Assembly (NCBI GenBank): GCA_905236275.1
Contig: CAJOPI010000048.1
Coordinates: 1 to 5,889, forward strand
Source: an uncultured Lachnospiraceae bacterium
Lineage (GTDB): Bacteria; Bacillota; Clostridia; Lachnospirales; Lachnospiraceae
DNA length: 5,889 nt
Reading direction: 5' to 3'
The notes under the pieces were generated by a model. That model saw only the letters and a program-made list of their open reading frames with translations, had not been told where the DNA came from and searched no databases. Shown here piece after piece: positions 5,313-5,889 of this stretch. A program made the translations under genes and the position numbers. Numbering within the stretch: the first letter of the stretch is position 1; every line of letters begins with the position of its first letter.

Positions 5313-5723
5313 ATCAAAACACAAGAGGTTTCGATTTAAGGAACAAAAGGAGGTTCCTGAAGAGAAAATGATTAAGAAAGCGATGAATGTTCGGATTACA
5401 TGAGATTGGAGGTACGGACCACCGGACAACTAAATTTCCAAGTCACCCTCTTAGTTAAGCGCTTAGTTCAAGAAGTACTATTCATCAAAATTTAATAGGA
5501 ATTGTTTCATCAGAAAGCATAAAGTGTGAAGTAGATATTCATACGCGGGGCATAAGAATGCATATCATATTATGAGGTCTTTGAGAAGACGAAGGGAATG
5601 CCCGACAAGAAGATGATTTGAGTATCGAAAAGCAGATTGAGAGGTACAGTCCAATGGGATGTTTAGATGAATCAAATATTTAAGGGAGTGTCGAGTTTGA
5701 CGATCGTGAACGACGCTCCCTTT
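5313..5723 (+). ncRNA. Candidate large structured non-coding RNA, about 410 nt, family not recognised
   Basis: The region has a strong promoter, a terminal GC-rich stem-loop and no credible coding frame on either strand. Many segments can pair locally: 5339-5344 with 5353-5358; 5382-5388 (GATGAAT) with 5480-5486 (ATTCATC); next to it 5389-5394 with 5422-5427; 5505-5508 with 5513-5516; CGGG 5546-5549 with CCCG 5601-5604. The last pair closes a possible junction holding hairpins 5551-5574 and 5577-5590 (GTCTT, TGAG loop, AAGAC). The final stem is 5682-5693 with 5711-5722. A motif near 5382-5420 recurs at 5612-5652, suggesting two related domains. It lacks the visible signatures of RNase P RNA, tmRNA, SRP RNA and 6S RNA. 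Nothing downstream on the same strand could be controlled by it, because the neighbouring tRNA is convergent, so a leader or riboswitch is unlikely. A ROOL-like RNA is worth testing but is unproven, since 410 nt is shorter than typical ROOL. The 5' end is inferred from the promoter. The 3' end is less certain because the T-tail is only three bases. Confidence 0.68.
5682..5723 (+). terminator. 3' stem-loop of the RNA gene, probable terminator
   Basis: AAGGGAGTGTCG (5682-5693) pairs with CGACGCTCCCTT (5711-5722) over 12 bp, with one G-T wobble, around a 17-nt loop. Only TTT follows directly before AATCATG, so termination may be inefficient; a T-rich stretch, TATTTTTATCTTTT, occurs slightly later (5733-5746). 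On the minus strand the same stem is followed by TTAAATATTT and could also stop tRNA transcription. The loop holds the palindrome ACGATCGT (5700-5707). Confidence 0.6.
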
Positions 5724-5802
5724 AATCATGTGTATTTTTATCTTTTACACAGGTATGGATGCTTCCGTAACAGCTCCTAACTGTTTTAAAACACAAAAAA
5801 TA

Positions 5803-5875
5803 AGCGATAGACGGGATTCGAACCCGCGGTCTCCACCTTGGCAAGGTGGCGCTTTACCAGCTAAGCTACTATCGC
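5803..5875 (-). tRNA. tRNA-Gly, anticodon GCC
   Basis: Read on the minus strand this is a complete 73-nt cloverleaf. The acceptor stem GCGATAG pairs with CTATCGC. The D stem is GCTT with AAGC and carries the GG of the D-loop. The anticodon stem CCACC/GGTGG holds the loop TTGCCAA, with anticodon GCC at plus 5840-5842. The variable loop is AGACC and the T-arm GCGGG-TTCGAAT-CCCGT has the conserved TTCGA. G1-C72, C2-G71 and discriminator U73 agree with bacterial glycine identity. CCA is not encoded (TTA follows), so it is added enzymatically. T6 on the minus strand (plus 5795-5800) directly follows and may help terminate. The promoter is off the right edge. Confidence 0.97.
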
Positions 5876-5889
5876 ATTTATATTTTAGA

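Noticed and set aside
5368..5403. Short frame MIKKAMNVRIT after an AGGAGG (5348-5353), like a leader peptide
   Set aside because: The AGGAGG lies in a hairpin loop 14 nt from the ATG, the frame has 11 codons, and no regulated gene follows on that strand. More likely part of the structured RNA.
5572..5616. 14-codon arginine-rich frame (MRSLRRRR...)
   Set aside because: No ribosome site, and it overlaps the best-paired hairpins of the RNA candidate.
5313..5723. RNase P RNA, tmRNA, 6S, SRP RNA, group I/II intron or T-box/riboswitch
   Set aside because: I found no GAGGAAAGTCC-type RNase P core, no tRNA-like ends or tag reading frame of tmRNA, no group II domain V, no T-box sequence and no gene placed to be regulated. 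A covariance search is still needed to exclude divergent members.
1..5889. CRISPR array, insertion sequence or prophage
   Set aside because: No regularly spaced repeats, transposase, integrase or phage-like gene is visible, and the tRNA gene is intact without a visible att duplication in the window.

Overview
The window looks like chromosomal DNA from a Lachnospiraceae-type Firmicute, possibly a rumen or gut genus such as Butyrivibrio or Lachnospira. This rests on gene families, moderate G+C, AT-rich intergenic spacers, AGGAGG-type ribosome sites and T-tailed hairpin terminators. The genus is a guess. I see no transposase, integrase, phage gene or CRISPR array.

Layout from left to right. (1) 1-231 is the 3' end of glyA (serine hydroxymethyltransferase), closed by a strong intrinsic terminator whose loop may also carry an extended -10 promoter. 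(2) 310-2715 (+) is a two-gene unit: a 457-aa AlgI/DltB-like MBOAT membrane O-acyltransferase, then, 18 nt later, a 337-aa membrane-anchored SGNH/GDSL-type protein. The two probably cooperate in O-acetylating a cell-surface polysaccharide. (3) A 73-nt imperfect inverted repeat lies between this unit and a convergent DegV/FakB-family fatty-acid-binding protein (2842-3705, minus). (4) A divergent 181-bp spacer carries back-to-back promoters. (5) 3887-5113 (+) encodes a eukaryotic-type (UAP1-like) UDP-sugar pyrophosphorylase with a near-perfect GAAA-capped terminator. (6) 5163-5802 has no credible protein gene. It contains a consensus promoter (TTGACA, 17 bp, TATACT, with an AT-rich upstream tract), followed by about 410 nt of apparently structured sequence ending in a GC-rich 12-bp stem-loop. 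I interpret this as a gene for a large structured non-coding RNA. (7) tRNA-Gly(GCC) lies on the minus strand at the right edge, convergent with the RNA gene.

The surface-acylation pair and the nucleotide-sugar enzyme both fit envelope or exopolysaccharide metabolism, but they are separate transcription units and no glycosyltransferase or export gene is present. The most notable item is the RNA candidate at about 5313-5723. It shows an internal two-copy motif, several nested helices and two palindromic segments that could mediate RNA-RNA contacts. I could not match it to RNase P, tmRNA, 6S, SRP RNA or a riboswitch class by eye. ROOL-like large RNAs, known from rumen Firmicutes and often near tRNAs, are one family to test, but I see no specific match.
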